Shown here piece by piece: positions 11,859 through 23,684 of a stretch of DNA of 64,000 bases. Source of the stretch: Hemibagrus wyckioides (lineage: Eukaryota > Chordata > Actinopteri > Siluriformes > Bagridae). The stretch is taken from assembly GCF_019097595.1 (NCBI RefSeq), contig NC_080711.1, forward strand, positions 19,366,428 to 19,430,427, written 5' to 3'. How positions within the stretch are numbered: the first letter of the stretch is position 1; each line of letters begins with the position of its first letter. The translations under genes and the position numbers were made by a program. Below the pieces are notes generated by a model. It was not told where the DNA came from and made no database searches. It saw only the letters and a list, made by a program, of their open reading frames with translations.

Positions 11859-12283
11859 AGTGTTCCATTTGAGACTCAATGAGGAGGAGATAGAAATCAG
11901 AGCTGGAGGTAGCAGAGCTGAAGATGCTGAGGTTCTTTTTGGGAGTGACACAGTTGGACAGGATTAGGAAAGAGTACATCAGAGGGACAGCTCATGTTGG
12001 ACGTTTGGGGGACAAAGTTAGGGAGGACAGATTAAGATGGTTTGGACATGTTCAGAGGAGGGAGAGTAAGTATATTGGTAGGAGAATGTTGGACATGGAG
12101 CTGCCAGGCAAGAGGCAAAGAGGAAGGCCAAAGAGGAGGTATATGGATGTAATAAATGAGGATATGAAGCTAGTGGGTGCAAGTGTTGAGGATGCAGAAG
12201 ATAGGGATAGGTGGAGAGAGATGATTCACTGTGGCCACCCCTGAAGGGAAAAGCAGAAGAAGAAGAAGTGTTCCATTTGAGAC
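11859..12283. repeat. 17-bp target-site duplication flanking a LINE
   Basis: AGTGTTCCATTTGAGAC at 11859-11875 is repeated exactly at 12267-12283, immediately outside the 391-bp LINE fragment. Perfect repeats of this length on either side of a truncated LINE are the footprint of target-primed reverse transcription. Confidence 0.92.
11876..12266 (+). mobile_element. 5'-truncated non-LTR retrotransposon (RTE-like) 3' end
   Basis: Encodes the C-terminal tail of a LINE reverse-transcriptase polyprotein. The frame runs from 11876 to the stop at 12242-12244 with one in-frame TAG near 11891. Recognisable residues include LDRIRKEYIRGTAHVGR, DRLRWFGHVQRR and GKRQRGRPKRRYMD, followed by WREMIHCGHP just before the stop. 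This tail is very common in fish LINEs; RTE-like is my best clade guess. A short 3' UTR ends in (GAA)n at about 12257-12267. The 5' truncation and flanking duplication mean it was inserted as a dead copy. The long open frame and perfect duplication suggest a fairly young insertion. Confidence 0.9.
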
Positions 12284-12789
12284 GATATATCCTTTTAAAA
12301 TGTATACACTAGATGGTAGAGTACATAGCGCATAGTAAGTGTATAGTGTGCAGTACGTTATTTGGGACACAGATTTTTAATTGAAGTGACATAAAAAAGA
12401 GACTCTTTGCTTTTTTCCTATAACTCGAAGCACAATGCACTAGTTCACACTACTGCTAACATTTATACTGTAATGGTCTAATATAAAGGTAAAACCGAAG
12501 TAAGGCACCACTTTAATCTTTTGTAAACAAAAGGTTTGTGTCTGCATGAAAGTGAGTCTTTTACAAACTTAACCTGGTTTTAAACTGTATTCTCATTTTT
12601 GTTTGAGAAACTGAACCTTCGCTAAGCTGCTAGTCAAGGAGGAATTTATTAATCTTCCATGCTAGCAAGTGTACCACAAAATTGCTTAAATAATGCTATA
12701 GGGTACTACCAAGACATTTAAAATATATATGTTATGCTGGTGGTAAAAATATATAAATAAGATATCATAGTCTGGCTGCTAACTTGTCT

Positions 12790-13070
12790 GGAATGAAACC
12801 CCAGACTAGCACAGTGCTAATACACCATTCAGAGCTAACAATTAACCCTGGATGAAATAAACCTCAGAGATATTCTAATGCCAGGAATAGCTAGCATAGT
12901 GCTAGTACGCAGTCATACACTTTGAGAAAAAGTGGTTTTAGCTCTTAGCTCTGTCTGCAGCTAACCTGGCTGAAGCTAAATTTCAGCCTAAAGTACACAG
13001 CTAATGGTCAAAATGAAACTCTTCACTAGCACAAGTGCTAATTCGTTGCTAGCTGGCATCAATTATGGTC
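12790..13070. repeat. Degenerate repeat with CTAGCACAGTGCTA motifs
   Basis: Three related segments: ACTAGCACAGTGCTAATACA (about 12813), GCTAGCATAGTGCTAGTACG (about 12891) and ACTAGCACAAGTGCTAATTC (about 13024). The first and third are preceded by AATGAAACC-type words. Spacing is irregular (roughly 80-130 bp). Probably the remains of a tandem array. Confidence 0.45.
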
Positions 13071-14034
13071 TGGGAAAGCTACATCCTCTGCACAAGGCCT
13101 CGAACACGGACTTAACGAGATAATTGTATCCAGCTGCCTGGATAAACGTTGTTGCGTCCATGAAAACAGGGTTCTGACGTTTCTCATTTCAACGGTGAGC
13201 TGAAAATCTGTAGAAAAACACAAGGAAGGATTTTTGGGGCCAAATGTTTATTCATCTGCGTTTTTTTCTCATCATTTAAGTGCAGACAAGGAGAATCTTT
13301 TCTTCAGCTGAGGTAGATATTTGTGGTAATGGTTTCAACAGGCGAAAAAAAGAAGGAAAAAAAAAAGTTTACTCTAAAACCAATATTTTGTTTCAGTGCT
13401 TCCTGCCATTATAAGGCTGGAATCTGACAGCGTAACAGCTCGTCAGAGCAAAACCGCACGGAAAACACACAACACACGTTTAACCACTGAGCACGCTCCT
13501 TACTTTCACTATGTAGGTTTTTCTTCTCTGGAACATGAGATGATTGTTATTGTACAATGTTGATATAAAAAAGCCCATATATTCCTACGATGGTTGGAAA
13601 TTCATGTACATTGATCTACTGATCAGTCCAAGTCCAAACATTATTATGTGGCACATTTACAGTACAGAAAATTGTTTGCGGTCACGTAATTAAAAACTTG
13701 TGCTCTGAATTTGAACAAGCTGCACAGTTCACAAGTCTCCCCTATTTATGTCTAAGGGTAAATTATTATTTTTTGTTCTCCTCAATCTGTTCATCTACCA
13801 ATTTCTACCCAAAGCTCTCCAATGCTAATGCCAAACAACTGGATATTGCCCATAGTGGCCATTGAGCCCATGGGAAACCTGCAGTCTGTCCTCTTTTGCA
13901 TACTTGACTCACAGATGCCTCTGATTGGCTGATGTAACTGACGATAACTTGCAAGAACTGAAATCTTTTCTACAAACTTTCTATTGTGTAAATTAGGAAC
14001 ATTTTAATAGTAGGGGATGGGGTAACAATGGCTT

Positions 14035-14285
14035 AATGTTTAACACTTGCAGCTTTGTTTATGTAGCAGAAGAGGGACAAAAATTCCAAGATGGCTGACA
14101 AACAAGACATTGTACAATTGTGTTTTAAATGAAGTTTCGAAATATTTCCGGTTAGTAAATAAAAGTCATTACTGTTTCATTTGTGACGCTTTTAAAATTC
14201 ATACACTAGATATTACAGTCTAATAATAATACAGTACTTCCTTTGAGACGCAGCTTGTGTAAATATTCCATATGTTCCTGATAAG
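14035..14285 (+). repeat. Old dispersed repeat, copy B
   Basis: An uninterrupted relative of the repeat at 11.65-12.37 kb. It carries TTATGTAGCAGAAGAGGGAC, TTCCAAGATGGCTGACAAAC, CTTTTAAAATTCATACACTAG and CTTTGAGACGCAGC in the same order. It shows what the 11.7-kb locus looked like before the LINE inserted. Confidence 0.6.
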
Positions 14286-16470
14286 TAACAGTAATATAGT
14301 AGAAATAAATTAACGAGAAATATTTGAACCCAGATCTTACAGACACACAGAACCTGAATATTCAACTAAGAAAGTCATTCTTTAGATCTACTGACGACTG
14401 ATTAATGCCTCAAACTCAAACAACTTTAGACCTCATTGAGCAATCTTTTAGTAAAATTGTGTGTAAATGTTTCCATAATCCAAACCGGGCTAAAATGGAT
14501 CACTGGAAATGCTGATTTTCTTCATATTTGTGTGTCGTGACGAACGCAATTCCTAGGTGTACACATAAAACATTCTCAGTTGCATTTGAAAACCCAGAAA
14601 ACCACATAAAAGGCAAAGCTTGCAGGGCTAAAATGATGACTAAATGGCAAATGAAGATTTTGTCACAGGTAGAATGGAATATTATATTATTTTTGAACTC
14701 ACATCCATGCCAGTAAATTCTACTGCATATAATTTATCAATAGAACAATCCTCTACACCAACAAGGCCAAAATCTGGAGAGTAGATTTTTCTTGATCAAG
14801 GACACCAAGCATCTAATTCAGGGAAGCTGTCAGTCCAAATGCCTTAATGCGACCTCACTGATGCCATGCTGGAATAGCTGGACGGCATGTGAGATAATAA
14901 AAGAAGTCCCGTTGATAACACACTAGGGAGTTTACGGCACGTTGTTGCTTGACACATACCAGATCGGTCACTTATCTCCTATTAGCGATTTGGTTTCTTT
15001 AGTGTTGCCTCTAATAAAAGTGTTGCACAAAAAAAGATACAGTGAAAAAACAAAACAACTTACAGTACAGTACATACCACCTGAGCTCATCCTCCTTTAT
15101 GTATGAATTCATTCTTAATCTGTTCTATGTGTTTTCCTGGAATTCCTGGATTGATTTTCGCTCACTTTCTTCATTTATTTTAAACATTTCTTTAGTTCCT
15201 TTTAAATGAAAGAACTCATGACAAAAGTTTCATTCTGCAATCTGTATATAAAAACACAATAACTCGTAGTTCGAAGCCAAATAGTCGAGGTTTACTCGAG
15301 TTTCTTCTAGCGTAATTTAAACAAGCTCAGAAGAATGAGTATGCTGTATTCTTATCTTAAATGACATGAATACCAAATTTCTTGTGTAAACCTTCCTACA
15401 AATGATTTACAAAATCATCTCTTCGATGATAAATTAAGCCCATTGTGCACACACTTGTTTGACATAACCACTAAATGATTTAAAGTATTTATTAGAAATA
15501 ATTTTCTATTCTTGTCTCGTCCGCATTATTTCCTCATTCAAAGATGCCATTCCCTTTTAAAAATGTTTTTGTATTTTGAATTATTCTTAAAAACTGCATT
15601 AAAAACAGATATCACTCAGAGTAAAACTCTAAATATACCAAATAAATGCTGTAGAAAAAAAAAAAGAAAAAAAAAAGTAATCCTAATTATCTAGCTTCCA
15701 AATGCATTCAGATTAAAAAAAAGATTTCTGGGCTAAAACATTTTCTGAAGTAAAACCAGCTGACATTTCTGGCTTATTTGTTCATCAATTTGAAAAAAGT
15801 AAACATTAAAAAAAGGCAAAACACTGCTGAAATTTTTTGCCTGTTTTGAGTTAACTGGCATTTTGATTTAACGCTTGGGGACGTTAAGAACTTTCTGTTT
15901 ACACTAGTGACTACTTCCTGGAAGTGGCCTAATGCTTTACACTATGGTTTAAATGTGTCTTTTCTGAGGTTTTTTGGGCTTTCGCAGATGTTTGTAGTCG
16001 CTCGCTCTTTCTAACCCACTCTCTCTCTCTCCTTCGTGGTTGAAGGTTTGAACAATGGCTCATTCTCCTGCTGTAATTCTCCATCGCAGTGCTGTGGCTT
16101 TGGCAGGAGCAGAGGCCTCCAATTTCAACCACATGTTCTCCTCTTATCCACACCACCATAGACAGAGAGCGGCAGACAGAGACCTGAAAAGATGGTAATG
16201 TTGGATAAAAAGGCATGAAGGGCAGAAAGAAACATTATTATTATTATTATTTTTGTAACTATAAATATGCATAAAGTATGATTCCATTCTCTAATGAATT
16301 TGCAAATTGCTGTGATATAAAATGAATCAACTTTCTCATATCACTAAAGATATTGAATAAACCCTATTAACTAACTAAATAACTGAATAAATAACTGAAT
16401 AAATAAATAAATAAATAAATACACATAAAAATAGTTAGTAGAAGTGTTTTATGTAAATATATGTACCTCT
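14286..16470. other. Non-coding stretch, nothing firm recognised
   Basis: AT-rich DNA with A-runs near 15655-15676 and a (TTA)n run near 16235-16252. A 47-codon frame starting at an ATG near 16056 is discussed among the rejected items. Confidence 0.4.
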
Positions 16471-16473
16471 AGA

Positions 16474-16728
16474 AGGCATGGTGGATACCTTCAGGTTTGA
16501 GGGTTAAATTCCCACCTTTATCATGTGTGTGTCTTTGTGTGTGTGTAGTTTTCTCCCCATGCTTCAGGGGTTTCCTCCAGTTTCTCCAGTCCAGAGACAT
16601 GCATTGCCTCTAAATTGCTCATAGTGTGTGATGTATTGCCAACACACCTCATCCAGGGTGTCCCATGAGTCCCCTGGTATAAGCTCCAGGTTCATTGTGA
16701 CCCAGTATAGGATAAGCTATACAGATAA
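16474..16728 (+). mobile_element. DANA/Mermaid-type SINE, degraded
   Basis: GGCATGGTGGATACC and GGTTTGAGGGTTAAATTCCC match the tRNA-like head (the latter is the B-box zone). CCCATGCTTCAGGGGTTTCC, CCAGTCCAGAGACATGCATT, CATAGTGTGTGATG and CAGTATAGGATAAGC match the body. The GATG tail is lost. It is older than the copy at 25.7 kb. Confidence 0.8.
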
Positions 16729-18277
16729 TCTGTGTTGTATGCTGCATGTAATATTATCTGATGACTTAACCTTTTCAAACTGAGGCCTGTTTTTCAGCCT
16801 CTTGCTTGAAAAAGACATGCTCTAATTAGAATGAGTATATCTCAATAAATGCAAGGCGTATTTGAATAATTCTGGGAGCAAAATAAAGGTAAGACAAGTA
16901 TGATTGCTTCAGTAGTATACGTATTACCAGATCAGAGTAAGAGAAGATGGTGCACATAAAAAATAAATTAATTAAAAATAATACTGCCTGACAAACTTTT
17001 TACACTTTTAGAGAGTATATCTCTTTGACTTCATGGAAAATCAGCCTAAAAACTCCAGAAATCTACTGTATAATTTCTCACCATTACCCCTTTCAAGATG
17101 GATTTAATAAAGAATCTTGTTTCTTCCAATTCTGGTCATTTTGTTCAGCTACCCACAGCTAAAATCATTGTTTAAAACTACTAATACTTAGTTCACTTAA
17201 TCACATTAGACAGACGATGGAAAGTTTGCCGGAATGTTCCACAGCGTGTCTGGTTCAGAAATAATGCTCTGCAAATTTGATATTTGTTGTTATAATTTGT
17301 GCTATTTTCCAGCAGCTCTGGTTTTCTAAGCATTTCTGGACAGTATTTTTGGTAGGCTTCAATACTGATTCTATTAGACCGCTAGTAAATGCATACAGTT
17401 CTAGCACATGTTTTTTGGATAATTCTCTCTTTGCAGTCGCAATCCTGTGATCCCTGGATAACCTCCAGGACTCCTTATCATGTGGATTGTGAAACCAACC
17501 CAGCAAGAATTCATCATGATTCTCCATCATACATCACTATATGACTTTGCACAGGAAGTTATCCAGGTAATTCCTGGAGGTTTTGCGATCTTTTTGGAAC
17601 CATACATACACAACTAGAGTTTTATTTCTTATATAAAACATAATGATAGGCAGAACTCAAGACCCTGGACTTACCAGCATTTTGTTGTACTTTACATACA
17701 AAGCAAAAAAAACCAAACAAAAAACATATTGGCACAATGAGAATATCCAAAAAACGCACCCTACTCCCTACCTAGTGCACTATATCTTGGCAGCCTGCCA
17801 TTTTGTAATCATGTCGTCGTAGTGGAGAATATCCAGCGCACTGGTGAAATCCCACAATGCACCATCTGCAGACTAAACACCACGGACGCAGGAATAATTA
17901 CTGAGTTATTGTTATGATTGAGGTCAATTACGTTGGATTTCTTATGAATGATGTCAGACATGAAGCCAGGATGACTGACCGCACCCAGAGTGCTCATCTC
18001 AACCCTCATACCTGGTTCATGTGTGATGCAATTTAACACGCAGCATCACAACCTACACTGATGTCCTAAAAAATCACCCAGAAAATATTAACATGTTGCA
18101 GTGTTTTGTCTTGATATTATGTTAACTAGGGATAAAAGTAACACAAAGATTTGTATTGTTGCATATATAAAATGTTCAGAAATATGGATCAATTATAAAC
18201 GTAGAAAGTTATAGAAAATTACATCATTGTATATACCTCTAGCATATGTAAGTACACAGTAATTTATTTTGCTACAA
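16729..18277. other. Non-coding stretch with one transposon-like scrap
   Basis: CTACTCCCTACCTAGTGCAC at about 17761, followed by TATATCTTGGCAGCCTGCCA, resembles the interior of a fish non-autonomous DNA transposon family whose ends carry the TTTGGGAC motif. The rest is AT-rich and unassigned. Confidence 0.4.
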
Positions 18278-18332
18278 TTATTTATTTTATTTTATTTTAT
18301 TTTATTTATTTATTTATTTATTTATTTATTTT
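18278..18332. repeat. (TTTTA)n/(TTTA)n microsatellite
   Basis: A pentanucleotide TTTTA run passing into a TTTA run, about 55 bp. Confidence 0.92.
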
Positions 18333-18835
18333 CTGATGTATTTGATGGATGGGTCTACTGCTTTTGATTTTTCTGTATTTTTTTTCTATACATTGCTTAT
18401 ATTTAAAAAATGGATTATAATACCATAATAAAATAAATAAAAAATCTTTGATTGATTGATTAATATTCAGGTTGAAATATGTAAAACATTTAATGTTAAT
18501 GACAGAAATGAATAGAAAATTGAATTCTTTGCACAGTATAAAGGAATATATTTTTTGACATGTACAAAATAAACACAGTTGAGAACTGCTGCATAATGAT
18601 TTCGGTGGTAAAAAAAAAAAAGAAAAGAAAAAAACCCGAAATGAAACAAAAATAAAATAATATAAATATTAAAAATAATATATAGAAAATATTTAAAATA
18701 ATAAGCACACATAAAATAAAGTTAAATAAATAAATAATTAAACAAATAAATAAATAAGTATTATTCTGATGATTGTTGGAATCACATTCTTAAAATTTAA
18801 ATATAATTTGGGATTTAAATGGACCGGTTCAAAGC

Positions 18836-18988
18836 CTGATTGGCATAGCTAATTGTCCATAGTGTGTGAATAGCTGTGTGTGTGTTTCAGTGATGTTGCC
18901 CAGGTTGTCCCTCATCTTATGGCCAGGTTCCCTGTAACCCTCTGTAGGATAAATGGTACAGTAAATGGATGGATGGATGGATGGATAG
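18836..18988 (+). mobile_element. 3' part of a DANA/Mermaid-type SINE
   Basis: CTAATTGTCCATAGTGTGTG, GATGTTGCCCAGGTTGTCCC and TGTAGGATAAATGGTACAG lead into a (GATG)n tail at about 18967-18988. The 5' half is missing. Confidence 0.82.
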
Positions 18989-19203
18989 ACTTTGTATCGA
19001 ATGATTTGTATTTTACAGTATAATTTCCTACAAAAGCCATAATTTGATTAGTGAAGACTACATCAAAGGTTTAAGAAGCAAACTTTTGAATATCAAAGCT
19101 GGCTAAATTGACTACATCTGGGCAAGGAAGAAAACTTATGTTTCAATTTAGTTTCATTTCTCAGTGAACTGCCCCTTTAATGATAAGCGTGGGCTGGTGG
19201 TCA

Positions 19204-19229
19204 GACACACACACACACACACACACACA
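19204..19229. repeat. (CA)n microsatellite
   Basis: A pure CA run of about 13 units. Confidence 0.93.
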
Positions 19230-19789
19230 AATCTGACCTAACGCATTATCCAGGATAAAACCCAGACGGAGTCGCTCCGAATCCTCCGCGAAGAAACTGC
19301 TAGCAATCATCACTCCTGCAAAGCCACATTTAAAGTCAAAAAGCGACTAATTTCACTTGACTGGAACTGATCGCATTTCAAACATCTCACCTTTTTTTCA
19401 TGTTCGGGACCCTTTCATCTGCGGGTTTAATTCTTGGTTGTGCAATTGGCAGAAACTCCAAAGCCAAATAAAACACTCATAAATCTCTTGCACTAATTCA
19501 CCTATCAAAAGCAATCCAGTGAGTACTGTACAGTAGCAGGGCGAGTGTGTGTTTGCATATAATAAACCACTTGCAACATATGGGCAGACGTAGAGCATAG
19601 ACATACATTCGAAACATGTTATAGTAGCCAGAAAAACCATGGAAAAAAAGACTGAGCTATGAGTGCCAACATACAGTCGACTCCAATATTAAACCGCGCT
19701 CTTTAACACGCTCACAACATGCTCTATTACTACTATATTATTTCGATTCTTTATTATTTATATTCCTTAATCTCTTTAACTGCCGTTTG

Positions 19790-20110
19790 TGATCCAGCCA
19801 TGATCAGCTATTTGCAGCATTGTGGTTCAATTCTGGCTCGTTCCTCTTGGCAAATCATCTTCAATTCAATAGCACGAGGGTCTCACTGATGGACTCCTGC
19901 GTAAAATTTCAACGGGATTCATGGCAGGAGATTGGCTTGAAGCCATGCGAGGCTTTTCTTGAGTTATTCTAGCTGGATGGTTGGGATTTTGACTCCAGAT
20001 TGGGTTCCTTGGAAGATGAGATTAAATTTTTCTCTAATATGTCCTGGTACACGGCTCCTTTCATGTTTCTTTCAATGATATTTCATTTCTGGAGGGGATT
20101 TGGGGGCGGA
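19790..20110 (-). mobile_element. Tc1-like transposase C-terminal remnant
   Basis: Read on the minus strand with frame changes, it gives NMKGAVYQDILEKNL (compare the family pattern 'M-x-G-x-x-Y-x-x-I-L-x-x-N-L' ahead of the catalytic QQDNDPKH region). It then gives QSPAMNPVE (compare QSPDLNPIE around the last catalytic acidic residues), then ELKMICQEERARIEPQCC (compare the closing 'EEWAKIP' region). The catalytic QQDNDPKH zone itself is not readable, and there are several stops. A dead transposon fragment; ends not identified. Confidence 0.7.
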
Positions 20111-20464
20111 AATAATCCTCTAATAATCAAAACTGGCAATTATAACACCCCAGTATTTATACCATGATTAACTGACGTCATTATTGGTATTTGAATCAAT
20201 TATTATGATAGTTTGTTAAAAGAAATTTGATTAAAACAGCAACAACAGGTTTGAGTACAGCAAGCTTGGTTATTGTTTTGTGTCTGTTTTGCATTCAGAG
20301 AGAAACAATAAAAAAAACAATAAAACATGCACTCCGAAGGAGATAATATTTTAAAATCATGCTAACATCACTCCATGTAAATTCTTTCAAATTTAGCCAC
20401 AACTATTAATATAACTACGTTTTATTTTATTTGAGTTATCCTGTTACTATAAACAACAATCATT

Positions 20465-20505
20465 TGATTATAAATGTTTCTGATAGATAGAAACATTTAT
20501 AATCA
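20465..20505. repeat. Perfect 16-bp inverted repeat
   Basis: TGATTATAAATGTTTC at 20465-20480 and its exact complement GAAACATTTATAATCA at 20490-20505 are separated by the 9-base spacer TGATAGATA. Could extrude as a hairpin; no element borders are seen. Confidence 0.9.
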
Positions 20506-20653
20506 TATAATGATAGATAGATTCTAAATTAGTGTGTATTTTTACTTATGGCCAGTGGTGGTGCTGTTATTCTTGTTTCTACAAAAGTAAAAAATATTCT
20601 ACTTTGAACCTAATAAGCTCTTCCAAAGGTTGTGCTTCTCCTGATCACATGGG

Positions 20654-20728
<75 letters not shown>
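20654..20728. repeat. (CTAT)n microsatellite
   Basis: A pure tetranucleotide array of about 18 units. Confidence 0.97.
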
Positions 20729-20871
20729 GCCCTGCCTTTCCCTATACCTGTGTCCATCCATCCCTCTAACAATTATATATGTGTCTGCCCATACATCTGT
20801 CTAGCCCCTGTCCCTCTGTCTGTTTGTTTATCCACCTGTCTATCCATCTGTCTGCTTGTCCTGTGTCCACA

Positions 20872-20872
20872 C

Positions 20873-20959
<87 letters not shown>

Positions 20960-20996
20960 CATCCATCCATCCATCCATCCATCCATCCATCCATCC

Positions 20997-21063
<67 letters not shown>

Positions 21064-21122
21064 CATCCATCCATCCATCCATCTGCCTATCTGTCTATCC
21101 ATCTATCTGTCTATCCATCTAT
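20872..21122. repeat. Long compound (CTAT)n(CATC)n array
   Basis: CTAT units at 20872-20958 and CATC units to about 20998. CTAT units then run to 21060, CATC to 21082, and degenerate CTGT/CTAT to 21122. All three + frames stay open as Ser-Ile-Tyr-Leu repeats, so the long frames here are artefacts of a 4-base repeat. Confidence 0.97.
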
Positions 21123-21950
21123 TTATTTACCATTGTTCTTCTCACATCATAGTAAGACAGGCTGAGATTTGCAAAAGCATCACAGCAATGCTATCAAATT
21201 TGTCAGGCCTTTAAGAAACCGTGTCCTGAACTTTAGTCTGAATTCCATATCAATTAAAAAAAACAAACATATATCTTTTGCATTTGAAACTGAGCTGAGC
21301 ATATTTCACCACATTACATCCCGCATGTGGCGAAGATTTAAAACGACTCGCTTGGACACAAAGTCGAACAAAAAGGTTAAAAAAATTTTCCTCAAAAGCA
21401 AAACCACAACCTGAAAAATGAGCAGTGTTTATTTGCCTGATCAGCTTGTGTTTAAGTCTCAGTTTGTGAGTATAATGAGGATCTATTGCTCTAAGTGGTA
21501 GCGATTACTCACAGTGTATAAATTTCCACCACAATACAGCCATAGATACAGTGAATATTTATATTCAGACTACCGATGTCCAGAATCAGACTACACTCTG
21601 CCCCCACAGTTAGACTTACACCATCTAAAATTAGAACTGGAATATCTGTTGCTAGTTTTTGTGTGTTTATACTGTAAAAAAAAGCCTGAGTCTGTGCTTG
21701 GAGGATGGAAAGGAAATTAATCTAAATGAACAGGGTGTCTTTATTTTCCCCTGTGCGACTCTGCACCTTTTGTAATTTGATATGTAATTTGTCCACTCGT
21801 AATGTAAGTAAAAAAAGAAACTAATTAGAAAAAAAATATGAAGTACAAATTAGATAATAATCTTTAAAAGCAGATTCAGGATGTAGGGGTGGAGTTTCCT
21901 AGAATAGTAGAATGTCAATAATTATGTAGTTAACATTCTAACTACATCTG
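21123..21950. other. Non-coding stretch, nothing recognised
   Basis: Mixed-composition sequence between a microsatellite array and a minisatellite. Two short frames here carry no recognisable domain. Confidence 0.45.
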
Positions 21951-21954
21951 AAAA

Positions 21955-22990
21955 CTAAAGACTAGAACGAGAGCTGGTGTGGTCTTGAGAGGTAAAGGGT
22001 GGAGTTATGAGCCAGGGATTAGAATAAATGTGTGGCCTGGGCTTGTACAAAGGGTTGAGTTAGGGAAAGAGGTGGCGTGTAGATTGGGGCTGAGGTTATA
22101 GCAAAGTCTGAGATTGGGATAAGGGATAGAGGCCGGGAAGGGTGTGGGGTTATAGAATAAAGGGTGTGGTTGCAACAAGGCATGGAATTGGGTTGAGGGG
22201 TGGAGTTAGGGAGGATGTGATGGTTAGACTAAGGGGTGTGGTTGCAATGAGGCCTGGAGATTGGGATGATGGATGGAGTTAGGTAAGAAGCTAGGGGTTA
22301 GGATGATGGGTGTGGTTATAATGTGGCCTGGGGATTAGGATGAGGGTGGATTTAGAGGAGAAGGTGGGGTTATAGTGAAGGGTGTGGTTACAATGAGGCT
22401 TGGGTATTAGGGGAAAGGGTGGCGTTAAGGGAGAAGGTGGGGTTATGATGGAGTATCATTACAATGAGGCCTATAGATTGGGACGAAGGGTGGTGTTATG
22501 GAAGAAGGTGAGGGTTAGGATAAAGTGTGGTTACAGTGAGGCTTGGGGATTAAAATGAAGGGTGGAGTTAAGGGAGACGGCAGAGTTCAGATGGGGTATG
22601 GTTACAATGAAGCCAGTGGATTGGAATGGAAGGGTGCATTTAGGGAATACAGTGGGATTGGGATGAAGGGTATGGTTAAAATGCAACATGGATTAGGGAC
22701 AATTTGTGGTGTTAGAGGAGGAAGTGTGGGTTAGGATGATGGGTGGGTTATAATGAGGCCTGGGTTTCCAGTGAGGGTGGAGTTATAGTAGGAGGCACGG
22801 GTTAGGATGGGGGTTGTGGGTGAGGGGATGAGGAGTGTAGTTATAATGAGGTTTGGTGTAAGTATGAGTTAAGGTGAGGAGTGAAGTTACAATGTGGGAT
22901 AGTTTAATACAAGGGATACGGTAGAGTCATGGAATCATAGAATCCAAGTTAGGGTAAGGGCCAGGTTTATGGTAAGGGGCGGAACCACGG
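21955..22990. repeat. 72-bp minisatellite, about 14 degenerate copies
   Basis: Anchor words such as CAATGAGGCCTG recur at about 22173, 22245, 22319, 22391, 22462, 22534, 22605, 22680 and 22749, a spacing of 71-75 bp. Each unit contains GGGTGTGGTTA, GGATGAAGGGTGGAGTTA and AGAAGGTGGGGTTA. The + strand is strongly G/A/T-rich and poor in C. Unit length is divisible by three, which explains the open glycine-rich frame. Both edges fade gradually; the last units (after about 22845) are irregular. Confidence 0.9.
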
Positions 22991-23107
22991 TGAACACCCA
23001 GAGCTTTATTTAATGAGTTTCAGTGACCTGAGGACATTTACCATGGGTAGGAAACACTGTAGAAATAAACACACATACAGACCTGCTGGGCCACCATCTT
23101 GTGTGCT

Positions 23108-23590
23108 AATACACACACACACACACACACACACAAAATCTGAAAACATCAGTAATTGAAGCCATGTAAGCAACTAAAAACTATGAGTGTGTATATTGTG
23201 AGTGTACACACACACACACACACACATTACCTCAACCAAGAATTTGTGTACACAGAGCTACACTGACATTCTTGATGCATGACTTTCCTTTCCTCATCAC
23301 CTTAACCTTAACGATGAAACGATAAGAAACGCAGACGCACAACAGATTTATTCAAACTAATGAATGTCCAGCTAGTTAAAAACAAACTCCAAATATTTAG
23401 TGTAACCAGGAAGATGACGCTTACTGATTCTCATCTGGCCTGACATGACTTGAGAAATAGTGTGGAAGTACATACTTGAACTGAAAAACTAGTTTTATGA
23501 CCACTTGATTAGGACTAATCCCAGAAAGTGTGAGGCCAAAACCAAGCAGTTATTGTCCAATTAATTTCTTTTCCAAATAAGTGGCCCACC

Positions 23591-23624
<34 letters not shown>

Positions 23625-23684
23625 GAAGCAATGAATTTTACTGTTTACTACAGGTCTGTGAAAGTGTGTGTGTGTATGTGTGTG
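23108..23684. repeat. Group of CA/GT microsatellites
   Basis: (CA)n at about 23108-23134, 23210-23226 and 23593-23622, and (GT)n at 23656-23684. The sequence between them is unassigned. Confidence 0.93.

Larger units (their letters stand above)
11650..12366 (+). repeat. Old dispersed repeat, copy A, split by a LINE
   Basis: Segments before and after the LINE align to copy B at 14.04-14.29 kb. TTATGTAGTGGAAGATGGGC corresponds to TTATGTAGCAGAAGAGGGAC, CAAGATGGCACACGACA to CAAGATGGCTGACAAACA, CTTTTAAAATGTATACACTAG to CTTTTAAAATTCATACACTAG, and ATTTGGGACACAG to CTTTGAGACGCAG. The TTTGGGACACAG-type end resembles termini common in fish non-autonomous DNA transposons. No coding potential. Confidence 0.65.

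Noticed and set aside
11924..12244. 106-codon frame considered as a host gene
   Set aside because: It is the C-terminal tail of a LINE reverse transcriptase inside a target-site duplication, not a host gene.
16056..16199. ATG-initiated 47-codon frame (+) with a good start context, and an overlapping frame on the minus strand
   Set aside because: Short, no recognised domain, and next to a TC-rich tract. Donor-like GATGGTAATG falls at its stop codon, so it was not strong enough to call a gene.
17426..17556. Segment between CTCTCTTTGCAG and CCAGGTAATT, resembling an exon
   Set aside because: All three + frames contain stops. It could only be a non-coding exon, and there is no supporting evidence.
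20750..21214. 154-codon and other long frames rich in Ser, Ile, Tyr and Leu
   Set aside because: Translations of CTAT/CATC tetranucleotide arrays, open in all frames because the repeat contains no stop.
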